NCBI RefSeq assembly: GCF_003815535.1 | Contig: NZ_RPFZ01000001.1 | Location: 2,542,001-2,606,000 of the forward strand | Source: Aurantiacibacter spongiae | Lineage (GTDB): Bacteria > Pseudomonadota > Alphaproteobacteria > Sphingomonadales > Sphingomonadaceae | Direction of reading: 5' to 3' | DNA length: 64,000 nt | Shown here: positions 1 to 9,090 of the stretch, piece by piece | How the letters are laid out: the number at the start of each line of letters is the position of its first letter | Numbering within the stretch: the first letter of the stretch is position 1 | Program-made: the position numbers and the translations under genes | The notes under the pieces: model-generated | The model's database searches: none | Seen by the model: only the letters and a program-made list of their open reading frames with translations | Told to the model about the DNA's origin: nothing

Positions 1-2
1 TC

Positions 3-1049
3 AACAAGGAAAGCCTCGCCGCGCTGGAGAAGAAGGTCGGCCCGGTCGGCGAGACGATGGAGCGCTATCGCAAGCGGGTGGAGGAGCTGGAGAAGAACCG
101 GGTCAACGATTTCCAGCAATTGCACGGCGTCATCAGCGAGGTGCGCGCCGGGCAGGAGCGGGTGGTGGAAGGTGCCAACCGCATCACCACCACGCTGCGC
201 GGGGCGACCAAGGCGCGGGGCGACTGGGGCGAGTTGCAGCTGGCGAACCTGCTGGAAAGCTGCGGTCTGTACGATCGGGCGGACTTCGATTTCCAGGTCA
301 ACGTCAAGGATGAGAGCGGCGCCAATCTGCGCCCCGATGCCGTCATCAACATTCCCGGCGGCAAGTGCATGGTGGTGGACGTGAAGAACGTCTTCAACAC
401 CTACGCCCGGGCGAACGAGGCGGAAAGCGAGGAGGAGCGGGGCGAACTGCTGCGCACCCATGCGCGCGAACTGCGCGGCCATATCGACGACCTGGCCGGC
501 AAGCGATATCAGGATCATGTCCCCGGCTCGGCCGATTTCGTGGTGCTGTTCGTGCCGGGCGAACACGTCCTCTACGCCGCGCTGACGCAGGATCACGCGC
601 TGCTCGGTTATGCGTTGAAGAAAAACATCGTCCTCGCCAGTCCGCTCAACTTCATGTCCATCGCCCTGACCGTCAGCACGGTGTGGCGACAGGCCGGAAT
701 GCAGGCCGATGCGGAGGAGATCGCGCGGCTTGGCAAGGAGATGTACGATCGGCTGGGCGTCGTCGCCGGCCATCTCTCGCAGCTGCGCAAGAGCCTTGCC
801 TCCACCAACCAGCATTTCGACAGGCTGGTGGGATCGTTCGATTCCAACCTGCGCCGTACGGGGGAGCGGTTCGAGGAACTGTCGGTCGATACCTCGGCCA
901 AGGAACTGCTCGAGGCGACCCCGCTCAACAGCGCGCCGCGGCGTCTGACCAATTTCCCCGATTCCGATGGTCAGGACGGGGCGGAGCGTGTAGCGGAACC
1001 GGTATCGGGCCTGCCGGTTGAGAGCGGCGGGGGCGAGGAGGATCGATAA
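3..1049 (+). CDS. rmuC: DNA recombination protein RmuC, C-terminal part (5' end outside window)
   Basis: The reading frame is open from the first bases of the window, so the first Met at 57 is internal and the true start lies upstream. The visible protein starts with a charged, coiled-coil-like segment and then the RmuC nuclease-like core, including an RGDWGELQL stretch and a VVDVKN stretch typical of PD-(D/E)XK-fold RmuC proteins. RmuC proteins limit inversions between short repeats; the exact biochemical reaction is not settled. The C-terminal 40 residues look disordered and acidic. It ends 6 bases before the next gene and is probably co-transcribed with it. Family call confident; N-terminus missing because of the window edge. 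Confidence 0.9.
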   Translation, partial: NKESLAALEKKVGPVGETMERYRKRVEELEKNRVNDFQQLHGVISEVRAGQERVVEGANRITTTLRGATKARGDWGELQLANLLESCGLYDRADFDFQVNVKDESGANLRPDAVINIPGGKCMVVDVKNVFNTYARANEAESEEERGELLRTHARELRGHIDDLAGKRYQDHVPGSADFVVLFVPGEHVLYAALTQDHALLGYALKKNIVLASPLNFMSIALTVSTVWRQAGMQADAEEIARLGKEMYDRLGVVAGHLSQLRKSLASTNQHFDRLVGSFDSNLRRTGERFEELSVDTSAKELLEATPLNSAPRRLTNFPDSDGQDGAERVAEPVSGLPVESGGGEEDR

Positions 1050-1055
1050 GACGAC

Positions 1056-1793
1056 ATGAACAGCCGCCGCGTAGCCGCCCTGCTCGCCACTTCCGCCCTC
1101 CTTTCGCTCGCCGCCTGCGACCGCGCCAATCCCCCTTCCGAAAAGCTCGAACGCGCGGCCGAGGAAATGGTCACGGGCGAGCCCGCGGCCGAACCGGTCG
1201 AGGTGCTGAAGGGCCCCCTCGCGCCGCGCAACGACTGCACCGACCTGCCCGGCGCGCCCGCCTTCCTCGCCGCGCTGCGAACCGCGGTGGAAGAACGCGA
1301 TGCCGACGCGCTCGCCTCGCTGGCGGCGGACGATATCAAGCTCGACTTCGGCGGGGGCGCCGGCATCGCCACCATGCGACAGCGGCTGGCGGCCGACGGC
1401 GGGCGGCTGTGGGGAGAGCTGGAGCGTATCCTCGATCTGGGCTGCGCCGCAAAGGGCGACGATTCGATCACCATGCCGTGGTACTTCGCGCAGGAAACGG
1501 ACGCGGATCCAGCCACCTCGATGCTGGTGATGGGTCAGGATGTCCCGATGTATCAGGGGCCGGACGAACGATCCGCGGTGATTGCGCGCATATCGTGGGA
1601 CAGGGCGACAATCGCATCGGGAAATCCCGGCGGCGGCGAATACCGCAGGGTCGAATGGACCGATCCGGAAAGCGGGGAGGACGTCAGCGGTTTCGTGCGT
1701 TCGGACCAATTGCGCTCGATGCTCGGCTATCGCCTGATGGCCGCCCGGCGCAACGATCGCTGGCGGATCGTCAACTTCCTCGCCGGCGACTGA
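1056..1793 (+). CDS. Secreted lipoprotein with SH3-like C-terminal domain
   Basis: 245 residues. The N-terminus is a lipoprotein signal with lipobox LAAC (Cys21), so the mature protein should be lipid-anchored outside the cytoplasm. Residues about 60-140 contain a helical stretch resembling small secreted DUF4440-like domains, which is only a weak impression. Residues about 150-225 read like a bacterial SH3 domain (PMYQGPDERSAVIARI and GFVRSDQLRSM), a fold that often binds peptidoglycan or partner proteins. It starts 6 bases after rmuC, implying one transcript. No enzymatic motif is visible. The lipoprotein call is firm; function unknown. Confidence 0.75.
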   Translation: MNSRRVAALLATSALLSLAACDRANPPSEKLERAAEEMVTGEPAAEPVEVLKGPLAPRNDCTDLPGAPAFLAALRTAVEERDADALASLAADDIKLDFGGGAGIATMRQRLAADGGRLWGELERILDLGCAAKGDDSITMPWYFAQETDADPATSMLVMGQDVPMYQGPDERSAVIARISWDRATIASGNPGGGEYRRVEWTDPESGEDVSGFVRSDQLRSMLGYRLMAARRNDRWRIVNFLAGD

Positions 1794-1797
1794 GCGA

Positions 1798-2598
1798 TCA
1801 CACCTCCAGCGCCGCCAGCACCTCGTAGGACAGCACGGCGGCGGCAACCGCGGCGTTGAGACTATCGGCGCGGCCGCGCATGGGCATCGTCACGCGCAGG
1901 TCGCAGGCCGCTTCGTAATCCTCGGGCAGACCGCGCGATTCGTTGCCGACCAGTACGAAGCACGGCGCGGCGTAGGGCGCGCCGCGATAGGGCACCGCAT
2001 CGCGCAGCGACGCGGCGACGAGCTGGCCCTCGCCCCCGCGCAGCCAGTCGAGGAAATCGGGCCAGCGCGCCTGCGCTATCCCTTGCGTGAACACCGCCCC
2101 CATGCTGGCGCGCACCGCCTCCGCGCTGAACGGGTCGGCGCAGTCGTCGACCAGGATCAGTCCGCCCGCGCCCACCGCGTCGCCGGTACGCAGCATGGTG
2201 CCGAGATTGCCCGGATCGCGCAGGGCCTGCGCCACCAGCCAGATCGGCGCGGCACCGCGCCGGACCGCGGCCAGCGAAGTGTCGAACTCGGCAAAGACCC
2301 CGGCGACCGCCTGCGGATTGTCCTTGCCGGTGATCTTGGCGAGGATGTCGGGCGTGGTGACGACCACATCGCCGCCTTCCGCCGTCACAGCTTCTTCCAG
2401 CGAGGCGATCAGCGGATGGGCGTCGCGCGTGTCGGCCATCACCAGCATTTCGGGCACGCGCCCGCTTTCGTACGCGTCGGTCAGCAGGCGCAGACCTTCG
2501 GCGAGAAAGCGTCCCTCGCGCCGGCGATGCTTCTTGTCGCGCAGACTGCGCAGCCATTTCACGGTGGGATTGGAAAAGCCGGTGATCTCGCGGCGCAT
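1798..2598 (-). CDS. TrmH/SpoU-family RNA 2'-O-methyltransferase
   Basis: 266 residues. The N-terminus (FSNPTVKWLRSLRDKKHRRR...FLAEGLRLL) is the SpoU substrate-binding domain of 23S rRNA 2'-O-methyltransferases. The C-terminal SPOUT knot is marked by ALRDPGNLGTMLRTGDA (motif 1), FVLVGNESRGLP (motif 2) and a final SLNAAVAAAVLSYE (motif 3). Such enzymes use SAM to methylate ribose in 23S rRNA or tRNA; the target base cannot be read from sequence. It starts 14 bases after the HPr gene and is likely the last gene of the chvI-to-ptsH run. All three catalytic motifs are present. Confidence 0.88.
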   Translation of the reverse strand: MRREITGFSNPTVKWLRSLRDKKHRRREGRFLAEGLRLLTDAYESGRVPEMLVMADTRDAHPLIASLEEAVTAEGGDVVVTTPDILAKITGKDNPQAVAGVFAEFDTSLAAVRRGAAPIWLVAQALRDPGNLGTMLRTGDAVGAGGLILVDDCADPFSAEAVRASMGAVFTQGIAQARWPDFLDWLRGGEGQLVAASLRDAVPYRGAPYAAPCFVLVGNESRGLPEDYEAACDLRVTMPMRGRADSLNAAVAAAVLSYEVLAALEV

Positions 2599-2612
2599 CG
2601 GTGGCCGCCCCG

Positions 2613-2888
2613 TCAGTCTTCGCCGAAGCCGCTCTCGACCAGGGCGACCAGCTCTCCCAGCCGATCCTCGGCGGCATCGCCCGAGACCTTGAGCGTCACC
2701 TCGTCCCCCTTGGCCGCGCCCAGCATCATCAGGCCGAGGATCGATCCGCCCGAGGCCTGCTGCCCGTCGCGCGCGACGGTGACGGTCGAGCCGTCCATGT
2801 CGGCGACCGCGGCGACGAACCTGGCGCTGGCGCGTGCGTGCAGGCCGCGCTTGTTGACGATCGTCACCTCGCGACTGGCTTCGCCCAT
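2613..2888 (-). CDS. ptsH: HPr family phosphocarrier protein
   Basis: 91 residues, normal HPr length. The active-site histidine lies in RGLHARAS (His17), and the regulatory serine lies in GGSILGLMML (Ser49), the site HPr kinase phosphorylates. Both are present, matching the hprK gene four genes upstream. No sugar permease is nearby, so this is probably a nitrogen/regulatory-type PTS (NPr-like) passing phosphate from an EI-type enzyme encoded elsewhere to the EIIA just upstream. It lies 14 bases downstream of the EIIA gene in the same transcription unit. Confidence 0.93.
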   Translation of the reverse strand: MGEASREVTIVNKRGLHARASARFVAAVADMDGSTVTVARDGQQASGGSILGLMMLGAAKGDEVTLKVSGDAAEDRLGELVALVESGFGED

Positions 2889-2902
2889 CGCCCCGTTCTC
2901 CC

Positions 2903-3307
2903 TCAGGCTTCCTGTCCCAGGAACTCTGATGCCAGCGTGATGTAGGTCCGTCCAGCCTCGCGCGCCGCTTCCGCCGCGCGGGCGAGCGGCAATTCCTTGC
3001 GCGCGCCCGCCAGCCTGATCAGCATCGGCAGATTGATCCCGGCGATCACCTCGGTCTTGCCCTGTTCGAGGAGCGAGATCGCGAGGTTGGAAGGCGTTCC
3101 GCCGAACAGGTCCGTCAGCATGATGGCGCCGCGCCCGGTATCGACGGCGGCGATGGCGTCGGCAATTTCCTGCCGCCGCACCTCCATGTCGTCGCTGGGA
3201 CCGATGCAGATCGTGGCGACGCCGTCCTGCTGACCGACCACGTGCTCCATCGCGGAGACGAATTCCTCGGCCAGCCGGCCGTGGGTGACGAGAATGAGTC
3301 CGATCAT
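2903..3307 (-). CDS. manX: PTS system EIIA component, mannose/sorbose (Man) family
   Basis: 134 residues, a single EIIA-Man domain. The phosphorylated histidine is His9 in LILVTHGRLA, and the conserved TDLFGGTPSN motif follows at about residues 66-75. With no EIIB, EIIC or EIID in the window, a transport role is unlikely. In alphaproteobacteria this protein is a phosphorylation-state sensor encoded with HPr and HPr kinase next to chvGI. It sits 70 bases downstream of rapZ; that gap shows nothing but the ribosome site. Confidence 0.92.
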   Translation of the reverse strand: MIGLILVTHGRLAEEFVSAMEHVVGQQDGVATICIGPSDDMEVRRQEIADAIAAVDTGRGAIMLTDLFGGTPSNLAISLLEQGKTEVIAGINLPMLIRLAGARKELPLARAAEAAREAGRTYITLASEFLGQEA

Positions 3308-3377
3308 GAAATGCGGCAGTACTTCGTGCGACGGGGGATTTGCGACACGGGAGAGTGAACCTTGCTGGATGAAGCGA

Positions 3378-4286
3378 TCATGACTGCTGGCCGCCCTCCA
3401 CCAGTTCGGCGGCGCGCGAAGCCAGGTTGCGGTGCAGCACGGTGGGCGAAAAGCCTCCCTCGCGCAAGGCCCGGGCCAGTTTCTCCGCCGTGTAGACGGA
3501 GCGGTGTCTCCCCCCGGTACAGCCTATGGCGATGTTGACGTAGGTCTTGCCCTGCTCCGCGTAGTGCGGCAGCAGTTCGAGCACGAGCGCGCGCATCTTG
3601 GCGAAGCTGGAGGCGAAGATCGCCGACTTCTCGATATGCTCGCCCACGGCCGCGTCCAGCCCGGTCAGTTCGCGAAGGCCCGGCACCCAGTGCGGATTGT
3701 CGAGATAGCGCATGTCGAACACCAGATCGGCCGTCGGCGGCTTGCCGCGCGCGAAGCCGAAGCTCGACACGGTGACGGTCATGGCGCGCGGGGCGGTCTG
3801 CGCGAACTGGTCGCGGATGGTCTGCTTGAGGTCGTTGACCGAGAATTCGCTGGTATCGATCAGCACGTCGGCCCAGGCGCGCAGAGGGGCGAGCAATTCG
3901 CGCTCCGCCGAGATGCCCGACATCACCGGCAGATCCTGCGCCAGGTAATGCCGCCGGCGCGTCTCGTTGAAGCGGCGCTCCAGCTCGTTGCCCGCGCAAT
4001 CGAGGAACAGCGTGGTCAGCGAAACGGCATCGCCGTCGGTCAGCTGGCGCACCTGGTCCATCACGTCCTGGGGCACGAAGCCGCGCGTGCGGCAGTCGAA
4101 GCCGATGGCGAGCGGATGGTCCTGCGTCTCGCCGGTCAGCAACCGGTCGAGCAGGCGGATGGGGAAATTGTCGATCGATTCCCAGCCCAGATCCTCCAGC
4201 TCGCGAAGCGCGGTGGACTTGCCCGCGCCGAGCATTCCGGTGACCAGCAGGACGCGCTGGGGCGATTGGGCGGCATCGTCAGCCAT
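3378..4286 (-). CDS. rapZ: RNase adapter / nucleotide-binding protein RapZ
   Basis: 302 residues from the Met at 4286; an alternative Met at 4307 would add seven residues. Walker A is GMLGAGKS at about 17-24, followed by DLGWESIDNFPIRLL, and the C-terminal domain carries GCTGGRHRSV, both hallmarks of the RapZ/YvcJ family. In E. coli RapZ guides RNase E to the GlmZ sRNA and controls GlmS. In alphaproteobacteria the GTP/ATP-binding protein lies in the hprK-PTS cluster and its RNA target is unknown. It begins 47 bases after hprK, in the same direction. Confidence 0.93.
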   Translation of the reverse strand: MADDAAQSPQRVLLVTGMLGAGKSTALRELEDLGWESIDNFPIRLLDRLLTGETQDHPLAIGFDCRTRGFVPQDVMDQVRQLTDGDAVSLTTLFLDCAGNELERRFNETRRRHYLAQDLPVMSGISAERELLAPLRAWADVLIDTSEFSVNDLKQTIRDQFAQTAPRAMTVTVSSFGFARGKPPTADLVFDMRYLDNPHWVPGLRELTGLDAAVGEHIEKSAIFASSFAKMRALVLELLPHYAEQGKTYVNIAIGCTGGRHRSVYTAEKLARALREGGFSPTVLHRNLASRAAELVEGGQQS

Positions 4287-4333
4287 CGCGCGTGCCCATG
4301 CGCGCATCGGCAGCAAATGTGAAGGGGCTCGTC

Positions 4334-4768
4334 TCAGGCAAGCCCGTGGCGGGACAGCGCCCACTCCGCGCGCAGGGCGAGGGCGGGCGCATCGGGGTAG
4401 AGCGCCAGCCGCGGGATCGCCACGCCCGCCACCTCGCAGATGTCCGCGCCGTCGGGCAGGCGGGGCGCGCTGTCGACGAGGTCGAGAACGATCGCGATCA
4501 GGGCGTCGGAAACGGGCACGCGAACGATGCCGACATTGCGGATTTCCAGGTGTCCTGCGATGCGCGGCGGGGGGGAGGCACGGACCGATCCGTCCACCCG
4601 CGAAAGGATCACGCCATCGTCGCCTACCAGTATCGCCCCGCGGTCGATCAGGGCGAGCGCGAGGCTCGACTTGCCGCTGCCCGGAGCGCCGCGGATCAGC
4701 ACGCCGCGCCGTTCCAGGGCAACGCAGGTGACGTTGGCGACCAGACCCGCCTCCAGCCCCGCGCTCAT
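4334..4768 (-). CDS. hprK: HPr kinase/phosphorylase, short alphaproteobacterial form
   Basis: 144 residues, about half the Firmicutes enzyme: only the C-terminal kinase domain is present, as is usual in alphaproteobacteria. Walker A is GAPGSGKSS (27-35), followed by GDDGVIL. It phosphorylates a serine on HPr and can reverse the reaction. The start at 4768 was chosen because its ATG overlaps the chvG stop as ATGA, indicating translational coupling, whereas upstream Met codons would lie inside chvG. Linking this enzyme to a two-component system is a known alphaproteobacterial arrangement. Confidence 0.92.
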   Translation of the reverse strand: MSAGLEAGLVANVTCVALERRGVLIRGAPGSGKSSLALALIDRGAILVGDDGVILSRVDGSVRASPPPRIAGHLEIRNVGIVRVPVSDALIAIVLDLVDSAPRLPDGADICEVAGVAIPRLALYPDAPALALRAEWALSRHGLA

Positions 4769-6327
4769 ATGGCCGGCAGGTCCAGCACCAGACAGGCTCC
4801 GCCCAGGCTGGAGTCGCAATCGCCGTCCGCCACGCGCAACGTTCCGTCATGCGCCTCCGCGATCGTTCGACCGATGGCGAGGCCGAGGCCGCTATGGTCG
4901 CCGAAATCCTCTTCCTCGGGGCGGTGGGAGTGGAAGCGGCGAAAGACCTTCTCGCGCTCGCCTTCGGGTATCCCCGGTCCCTCGTCGCACACGCTAGCCT
5001 GCACGCGGTCTTCCGGACTGGTCACGCGCACCACGATGCGCCCTCCCTCGGGAGAGAAGGAAATGGCGTTGTCGAGCAGGTTTTCCGCCACCCGCTCCAG
5101 CCGGATCGGCACGCCGGAAACCATCGCCGAGGCGTAGGCCCGTTCCATTTCTATGCGGCAGCCGCGGGTTTCGCCGCGATCCTGCTTGCGGGCGATGACG
5201 TTGGCGAACAGGTCCGCCAGTTCGACCGGCTGGAAGGTCGCCCGGCTCAGTTCCGCGTCGATGCGGCTCGCATCGGAGATCTCCGTCACCAGCCGGTCGA
5301 TCCGGCGCACGTCGTGCGCGGCGATGTCGTTCAGCCTTTCGCGCAGATCCGGATCGTCCACCTTGCCCAGCGATTCGATGGCGCTGCGCAGCGAGGCGAG
5401 CGGGTTCTTGATCTCGTGCGCGACGTCGGCGGCGAACGTCTCGACCGCGTCGATGCGGTGGCGAAGGGCGCTGGTCATGTCGGATACCGAACGCGCGAGC
5501 AGGCCGATCTCGTCGGCGCGCTCGTCCATCCGCGGAACCTCCACCTCGCGCTCGCGCCCGAGCCGGACGCGCGATGCCGCCAGCACCAGGCGGCGCAGCG
5601 GCTGGATGATGGTGGAGGCGAGGTAGAGCGAAAGAATGATCGACACACCCAGCGCCAGCAGGATGATCGTCGTCAGGCTGCTGCGCGCGCTGCGGACGGC
5701 CTGGGTGATGTCGGTCGCGTTGCGCGTGGTCAGCAGGCTCGCCCCGTTGATGCCGACCGGCGCCGCGGCGTTGATGACGGGGGTGTTGTCGGGTGCGCGG
5801 CGCAGTTCGATCTGGGTCAGCCCCTGCTGCCGCACGCGGGCGAGTTCGGGCCAGCTATCGGCATTGGTATCGGCCGGCTCGGCATAAGGGGGCGGGGAGG
5901 GCGCGCCGACCGCTAGGTTCACGGCGTTGTCGGTCCACCGCGCGAGATCCTCGATGAACGGCTCTGCAACCGGATCGTCGAAGGTGAAGCTGGGCTCGTC
6001 GAGTTCGAAGCTGTCGGCCATCAGCGCGCCCGAGGCATCGTACATGCGCAGCCGCATGTGCTGTTCGCGGCCGATCTGGCTGAGCAGCGCGTTCTGCCGC
6101 TCCGCCGTCGCGCCGGCCAGCGCCTCGGCGGTGATCTGCGCCTCGATCCGGGCGAGCTTGAAGCGTTCGTCGAGCAGCTGCCGACGATAGGAATCGAGGA
6201 AGAACAGGCTGCCCGCCAGCACCAGCAGCGGGACCAGGTTCACCGCCAGGATGCGCGCGGTGAGCGAGCGGCCGAGGGGGAAGGCGAGCCGTTCCAGCCG
6301 GCTCGCATGGACGCCCTCCTCAGCCAT
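4765..6327 (-). CDS. chvG: Sensor histidine kinase ChvG
   Basis: 520 residues from the ATG at 6327, which overlaps the end of chvI by 8 bases. Order: TM1 about 27-45, periplasmic sensor about 46-218, TM2 about 219-240, HAMP, H-box [13 protein letters not shown] with His304, and an HATPase with [10 protein letters not shown] and DEGPGIPEG. The size and the partner genes identify the ChvG/ExoS family, which responds to acidity and envelope stress and controls exopolysaccharide, motility and central carbon genes in Rhizobiales. Here it is coupled both to chvI (overlap) and hprK (ATGA). Confidence 0.92.
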   Translation of the reverse strand: MAEEGVHASRLERLAFPLGRSLTARILAVNLVPLLVLAGSLFFLDSYRRQLLDERFKLARIEAQITAEALAGATAERQNALLSQIGREQHMRLRMYDASGALMADSFELDEPSFTFDDPVAEPFIEDLARWTDNAVNLAVGAPSPPPYAEPADTNADSWPELARVRQQGLTQIELRRAPDNTPVINAAAPVGINGASLLTTRNATDITQAVRSARSSLTTIILLALGVSIILSLYLASTIIQPLRRLVLAASRVRLGREREVEVPRMDERADEIGLLARSVSDMTSALRHRIDAVETFAADVAHEIKNPLASLRSAIESLGKVDDPDLRERLNDIAAHDVRRIDRLVTEISDASRIDAELSRATFQPVELADLFANVIARKQDRGETRGCRIEMERAYASAMVSGVPIRLERVAENLLDNAISFSPEGGRIVVRVTSPEDRVQASVCDEGPGIPEGEREKVFRRFHSHRPEEEDFGDHSGLGLAIGRTIAEAHDGTLRVADGDCDSSLGGACLVLDLPAI

Positions 6328-7111
6328 CGGAGAAGCTGTAGCCTGCCCCGTACAAGGTTTCGATCGCGGAGAAGTCGTCATCCACCGCGCGGAACTTGCG
6401 GCGCAGGCGCTTGATGTGCGAATCGACCGTGCGATCATCCACGAACACGTCGTCGGGATAGGCCGCGTCCATCAGCTGATTGCGGCTCTTGATGACGCCG
6501 GGACGCTGGGCGAGCGCCTCCAGGATGAGGAACTCGGTCACGGTCAGCGAGACGTTGCGCCCATCCCACGTCACCTGGTGGCGCGCCGGGTCCATCGTCA
6601 GCCGTCCGCGCGCGATCAACTGGCCGCCGCCCGCCGCCGCCGCGCCGGGCTGATCGCCTTCCGCCAGGGGTGCGGCCCGCCGCAGGATCGCGCGAATGCG
6701 GGCGAGGAGAAGGCGCTGGCTGAACGGCTTGGCGATGTAATCGTCCGCCCCCATGGCCAGGCCCGCCTCCTCGTCCTCCTCCTGATCCTTGCTGGTCAGG
6801 AAGATCACCGGCAGGCTGGATTTCGCGCGCAGCTTCTGCAGCAGCTCCATCCCGTCCATGCGCGGCATCTTGATGTCGAACACGGCGAGGTCCGGGGGGT
6901 TGTCCTGCAACGCCGCCAGTGCCGCTTCCCCATCGGAATAGACGCGGGTGGCGAAACCTTCCGCCTGCAACGCGATCGACAAGGTGGTGAGGATGTTGCG
7001 ATCGTCGTCCACCAGCGCGATGGTGCGCTGCCGTTCGAAGGGCGGGGCGGCGGCATCGTCCCCGGGGGTCTTGGTGGCCAGGGGGTCGTGCGGGGTGGAT
7101 TGATCGGTCAT
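6320..7111 (-). CDS. chvI: Response regulator ChvI (OmpR/PhoB type)
   Basis: 263 residues from the ATG at 7111, preceded by an AGAGGAA ribosome site; the longer frame to 7162 lacks one. A Pro/Ala/Asp-rich N-terminal extension of about 28 residues precedes the receiver domain. The phosphoacceptor is Asp79 in [13 protein letters not shown], and the conserved Lys lies in DDYIAKPFS. The C-terminal winged helix includes [15 protein letters not shown] and ends GAGYSFSDG. It heads the six-gene minus-strand run and is divergent from pckA across a 246-base region, the classic alphaproteobacterial layout. Confidence 0.93.
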   Translation of the reverse strand: MTDQSTPHDPLATKTPGDDAAAPPFERQRTIALVDDDRNILTTLSIALQAEGFATRVYSDGEAALAALQDNPPDLAVFDIKMPRMDGMELLQKLRAKSSLPVIFLTSKDQEEDEEAGLAMGADDYIAKPFSQRLLLARIRAILRRAAPLAEGDQPGAAAAGGGQLIARGRLTMDPARHQVTWDGRNVSLTVTEFLILEALAQRPGVIKSRNQLMDAAYPDDVFVDDRTVDSHIKRLRRKFRAVDDDFSAIETLYGAGYSFSDG

Positions 7112-7254
7112 GGGTTCCTCTAGCGTTGCGGCGGAGGTAACTTTTCGCGCGTCATCCGACAACGCCGCTGCGCCATTTGCCGCGGAAAAAGAGTCCCCCG
7201 TCGATTGATAACGCTAACATCTTGAGACCTCTTTACATTAGCCGTTTGCGCAAA

Positions 7255-7283
7255 TTGACGCCGCAATTCCCGCTCACTATGCG
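7255..7283 (+). promoter_or_regulatory. Predicted pckA promoter
   Basis: TTGACG at 7255-7260 and TATGCG at 7278-7283 are separated by exactly 17 bases, a sigma-70-like arrangement that would start the pckA transcript near 7290 and include the hairpins at 7303-7340. This is a motif reading only. The 7112-7357 gap must also hold the chvI promoter, which I could not assign. Confidence 0.45.
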
Positions 7284-7302
7284 CGAAGGGACGAATCCGC
7301 GC

Positions 7303-7340
7303 ACGCATTCGTATGCGTCGCGGAATTCGCGACCTTTTTT
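7303..7340 (+). promoter_or_regulatory. Two adjacent hairpins and T-tract in the pckA leader (candidate attenuator)
   Basis: ACGCAT-TCGT-ATGCGT (7303-7318) forms one hairpin. GTCGCG-GAATT-CGCGAC (7317-7333) forms another and is followed by CTTTTTT (7334-7340), the form of an intrinsic terminator. The two share bases 7317-7318, so they compete slightly. The T-tract ends 17 bases before the pckA start and just before its ribosome site. It could terminate or attenuate the pckA message; no ligand or leader peptide is evident. Confidence 0.5.
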
Positions 7341-7357
7341 CGTGCAAGGAGCCTGTC

Positions 7358-8965
7358 TTGTCCGCTTCGCTTTCCGTCCCGCTGGCCCGCCAGGGCATCG
7401 ACACCGATGCCACGATACACGCCAACCTGGAAAGCGATGCGCTGGTCGATCATGCCCTGAAGAATGGCGAGGGCCGGCTGGCGAAGGACGGTCCGCTGGT
7501 CGTCGAGACGGGCGAGCATACCGGGCGCAGCGCCAACGACAAGTTCATCGTCCGCGATGCCCAGACCGAGGACACCGTGTGGTGGGGCAAGGTCAACGCC
7601 TCGATGACGCCCGAACACTTCGCCAATCTGAAGGCCGATTTCCTCGAAGCCGTGGCCGGCAAGGACACGCTCTACGTTGCCGACCTGTTCGGCGGTTCGC
7701 AGCCCGAGCACCGGGTGCGCGTGCGCGTGATCAACGAACTGGCCTGGCACAATCTGTTCATTCGCACGATGCTGGTCCGCCCGACCGCGGCGCAGCTGGA
7801 CGGGTTCGATCCGGAATACACCATCATCGACCTGCCCAGCTTCCGCGCCGATCCCGCGCGTCACGGCACCCGCAGCGCCACGGTGATCGCGGTCAATCTT
7901 TCGGAAAAGCTGATCCTGATCGGTGGCACGAAATACGCCGGCGAGATGAAGAAGAGCGTGTTCGGCGTGCTCAACTACCTCCTCCCGCCCAAGGGCGTGA
8001 TGCCGATGCACTGTTCGGCCAATATCGGTCCGGACGGCAAGACGGCGGTATTCTTCGGCCTGTCGGGCACTGGCAAGACGACGCTGTCCGCCGATGCCAG
8101 CCGCACGCTGATCGGGGATGACGAGCACGGCTGGTCGGACACTGCGGTCTTCAATTTCGAAGGCGGCTGCTACGCCAAGATGATCCGCCTCGATCCCGAG
8201 GCCGAACCGGAAATCTACGCGACGACGAAAATGCCGGGCACCGTGCTCGAAAACGTGGTGATGGACGAGAACGGCGAGCTCGATCTCGACGACAACTCGC
8301 TCGCGGAGAACACCCGCGGCGCCTATCCGCTGTCCGCCATTCCCAACACCAGCGAAGAGAACATGGGGCCGGTCCCCAGCAACGTCGTGATGCTGACCGC
8401 CGATGCGTTCGGCGTGCTGCCCCCGATTTCGCGGCTGACGCCCGACCAGGCGATGTATCACTTCCTGTCGGGCTACACCGCCAAGGTCGCCGGCACGGAA
8501 ATCGGCGTGACCGAGCCGGAAGCGACCTTCTCCACCTGTTTCGGCGCACCGTTCATGCCGCGCCACCCGTCGGTCTACGGCAACCTGCTGAAGAAGCGCA
8601 TCGCCGAAGGCAGCGCGCAATGCTGGCTGCTCAATACCGGGTGGACGGGCGGCAAGTACGGCACCGGCACCCGCATGCCGATCAAGGCCACCCGCGCCCT
8701 GCTCAACGCCGCGCTCGAAGGGCGGCTCGATGACGTGGAGTACCGCAAGGATCCCAATTTCGGCTTCGACGTGCCCGTTGCCGTTCCCGCGCTGGAGGAC
8801 GCCGGCATCGACCAGACCATTCTCGACCCGCGGGAGACGTGGGCCGACAAGGACGAGTACGATCGCACCGCGCATCGGCTGGTGCAGCTGTTCGTCGACA
8901 ATTTCGAACCCTTCGCGGCGCATGTCGACGAAGGCGTGCGCCAGGCCGCGCCGCAATCGGCCTAG
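7358..8965 (+). CDS. pckA: Phosphoenolpyruvate carboxykinase (ATP)
   Basis: 535 residues when started at the TTG at 7358, which has AAGGAG at 7346-7351 six bases upstream. The Met at 7313 has no ribosome site and lies in the leader hairpin. The P-loop is [10 protein letters not shown] (about 233-242), and the metal-binding and kinase-2 segments include LIGDDEHGW. The enzyme converts oxaloacetate and ATP to PEP, CO2 and ADP, the first committed gluconeogenic step. Length matches rhizobial PckA. Divergence from chvI suggests control by ChvI, as known in Sinorhizobium and Agrobacterium. Confidence 0.95.
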   Translation: MSASLSVPLARQGIDTDATIHANLESDALVDHALKNGEGRLAKDGPLVVETGEHTGRSANDKFIVRDAQTEDTVWWGKVNASMTPEHFANLKADFLEAVAGKDTLYVADLFGGSQPEHRVRVRVINELAWHNLFIRTMLVRPTAAQLDGFDPEYTIIDLPSFRADPARHGTRSATVIAVNLSEKLILIGGTKYAGEMKKSVFGVLNYLLPPKGVMPMHCSANIGPDGKTAVFFGLSGTGKTTLSADASRTLIGDDEHGWSDTAVFNFEGGCYAKMIRLDPEAEPEIYATTKMPGTVLENVVMDENGELDLDDNSLAENTRGAYPLSAIPNTSEENMGPVPSNVVMLTADAFGVLPPISRLTPDQAMYHFLSGYTAKVAGTEIGVTEPEATFSTCFGAPFMPRHPSVYGNLLKKRIAEGSAQCWLLNTGWTGGKYGTGTRMPIKATRALLNAALEGRLDDVEYRKDPNFGFDVPVAVPALEDAGIDQTILDPRETWADKDEYDRTAHRLVQLFVDNFEPFAAHVDEGVRQAAPQSA

Positions 8966-8996
8966 GCCAGCGCGGTTCTACCAGTTGGAGAGGAGA

Positions 8997-9030
8997 GCCC
9001 CGCCCGGTTAACCCCGGAGCGGGGCCCGTT
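8997..9030 (+). terminator. Probable terminator after pckA
   Basis: GCCCCG (8997-9002) pairs with CGGGGC (9020-9025), with a further inner CCGG pairing, and is followed by CCGTTTCC. The stem is strong but the T-tract is weak, so this is a moderate call. It lies 31 bases after the pckA stop and before the DUF937 gene. Confidence 0.5.
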
Positions 9031-9090
9031 TCCTTCACCCGGCACCTTCCCCGACGCGGCGCGTTGATGGCGGCGAAGGAGATCAGTCCC

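Noticed and set aside
5153-5626. 157-residue plus-strand frame in chvG
   Set aside because: Antisense shadow of the chvG kinase domain, without domain features.
7313-7357. ATG at 7313 as pckA start
   Set aside because: No ribosome site and it falls inside the leader hairpins; TTG 7358 follows AAGGAG.
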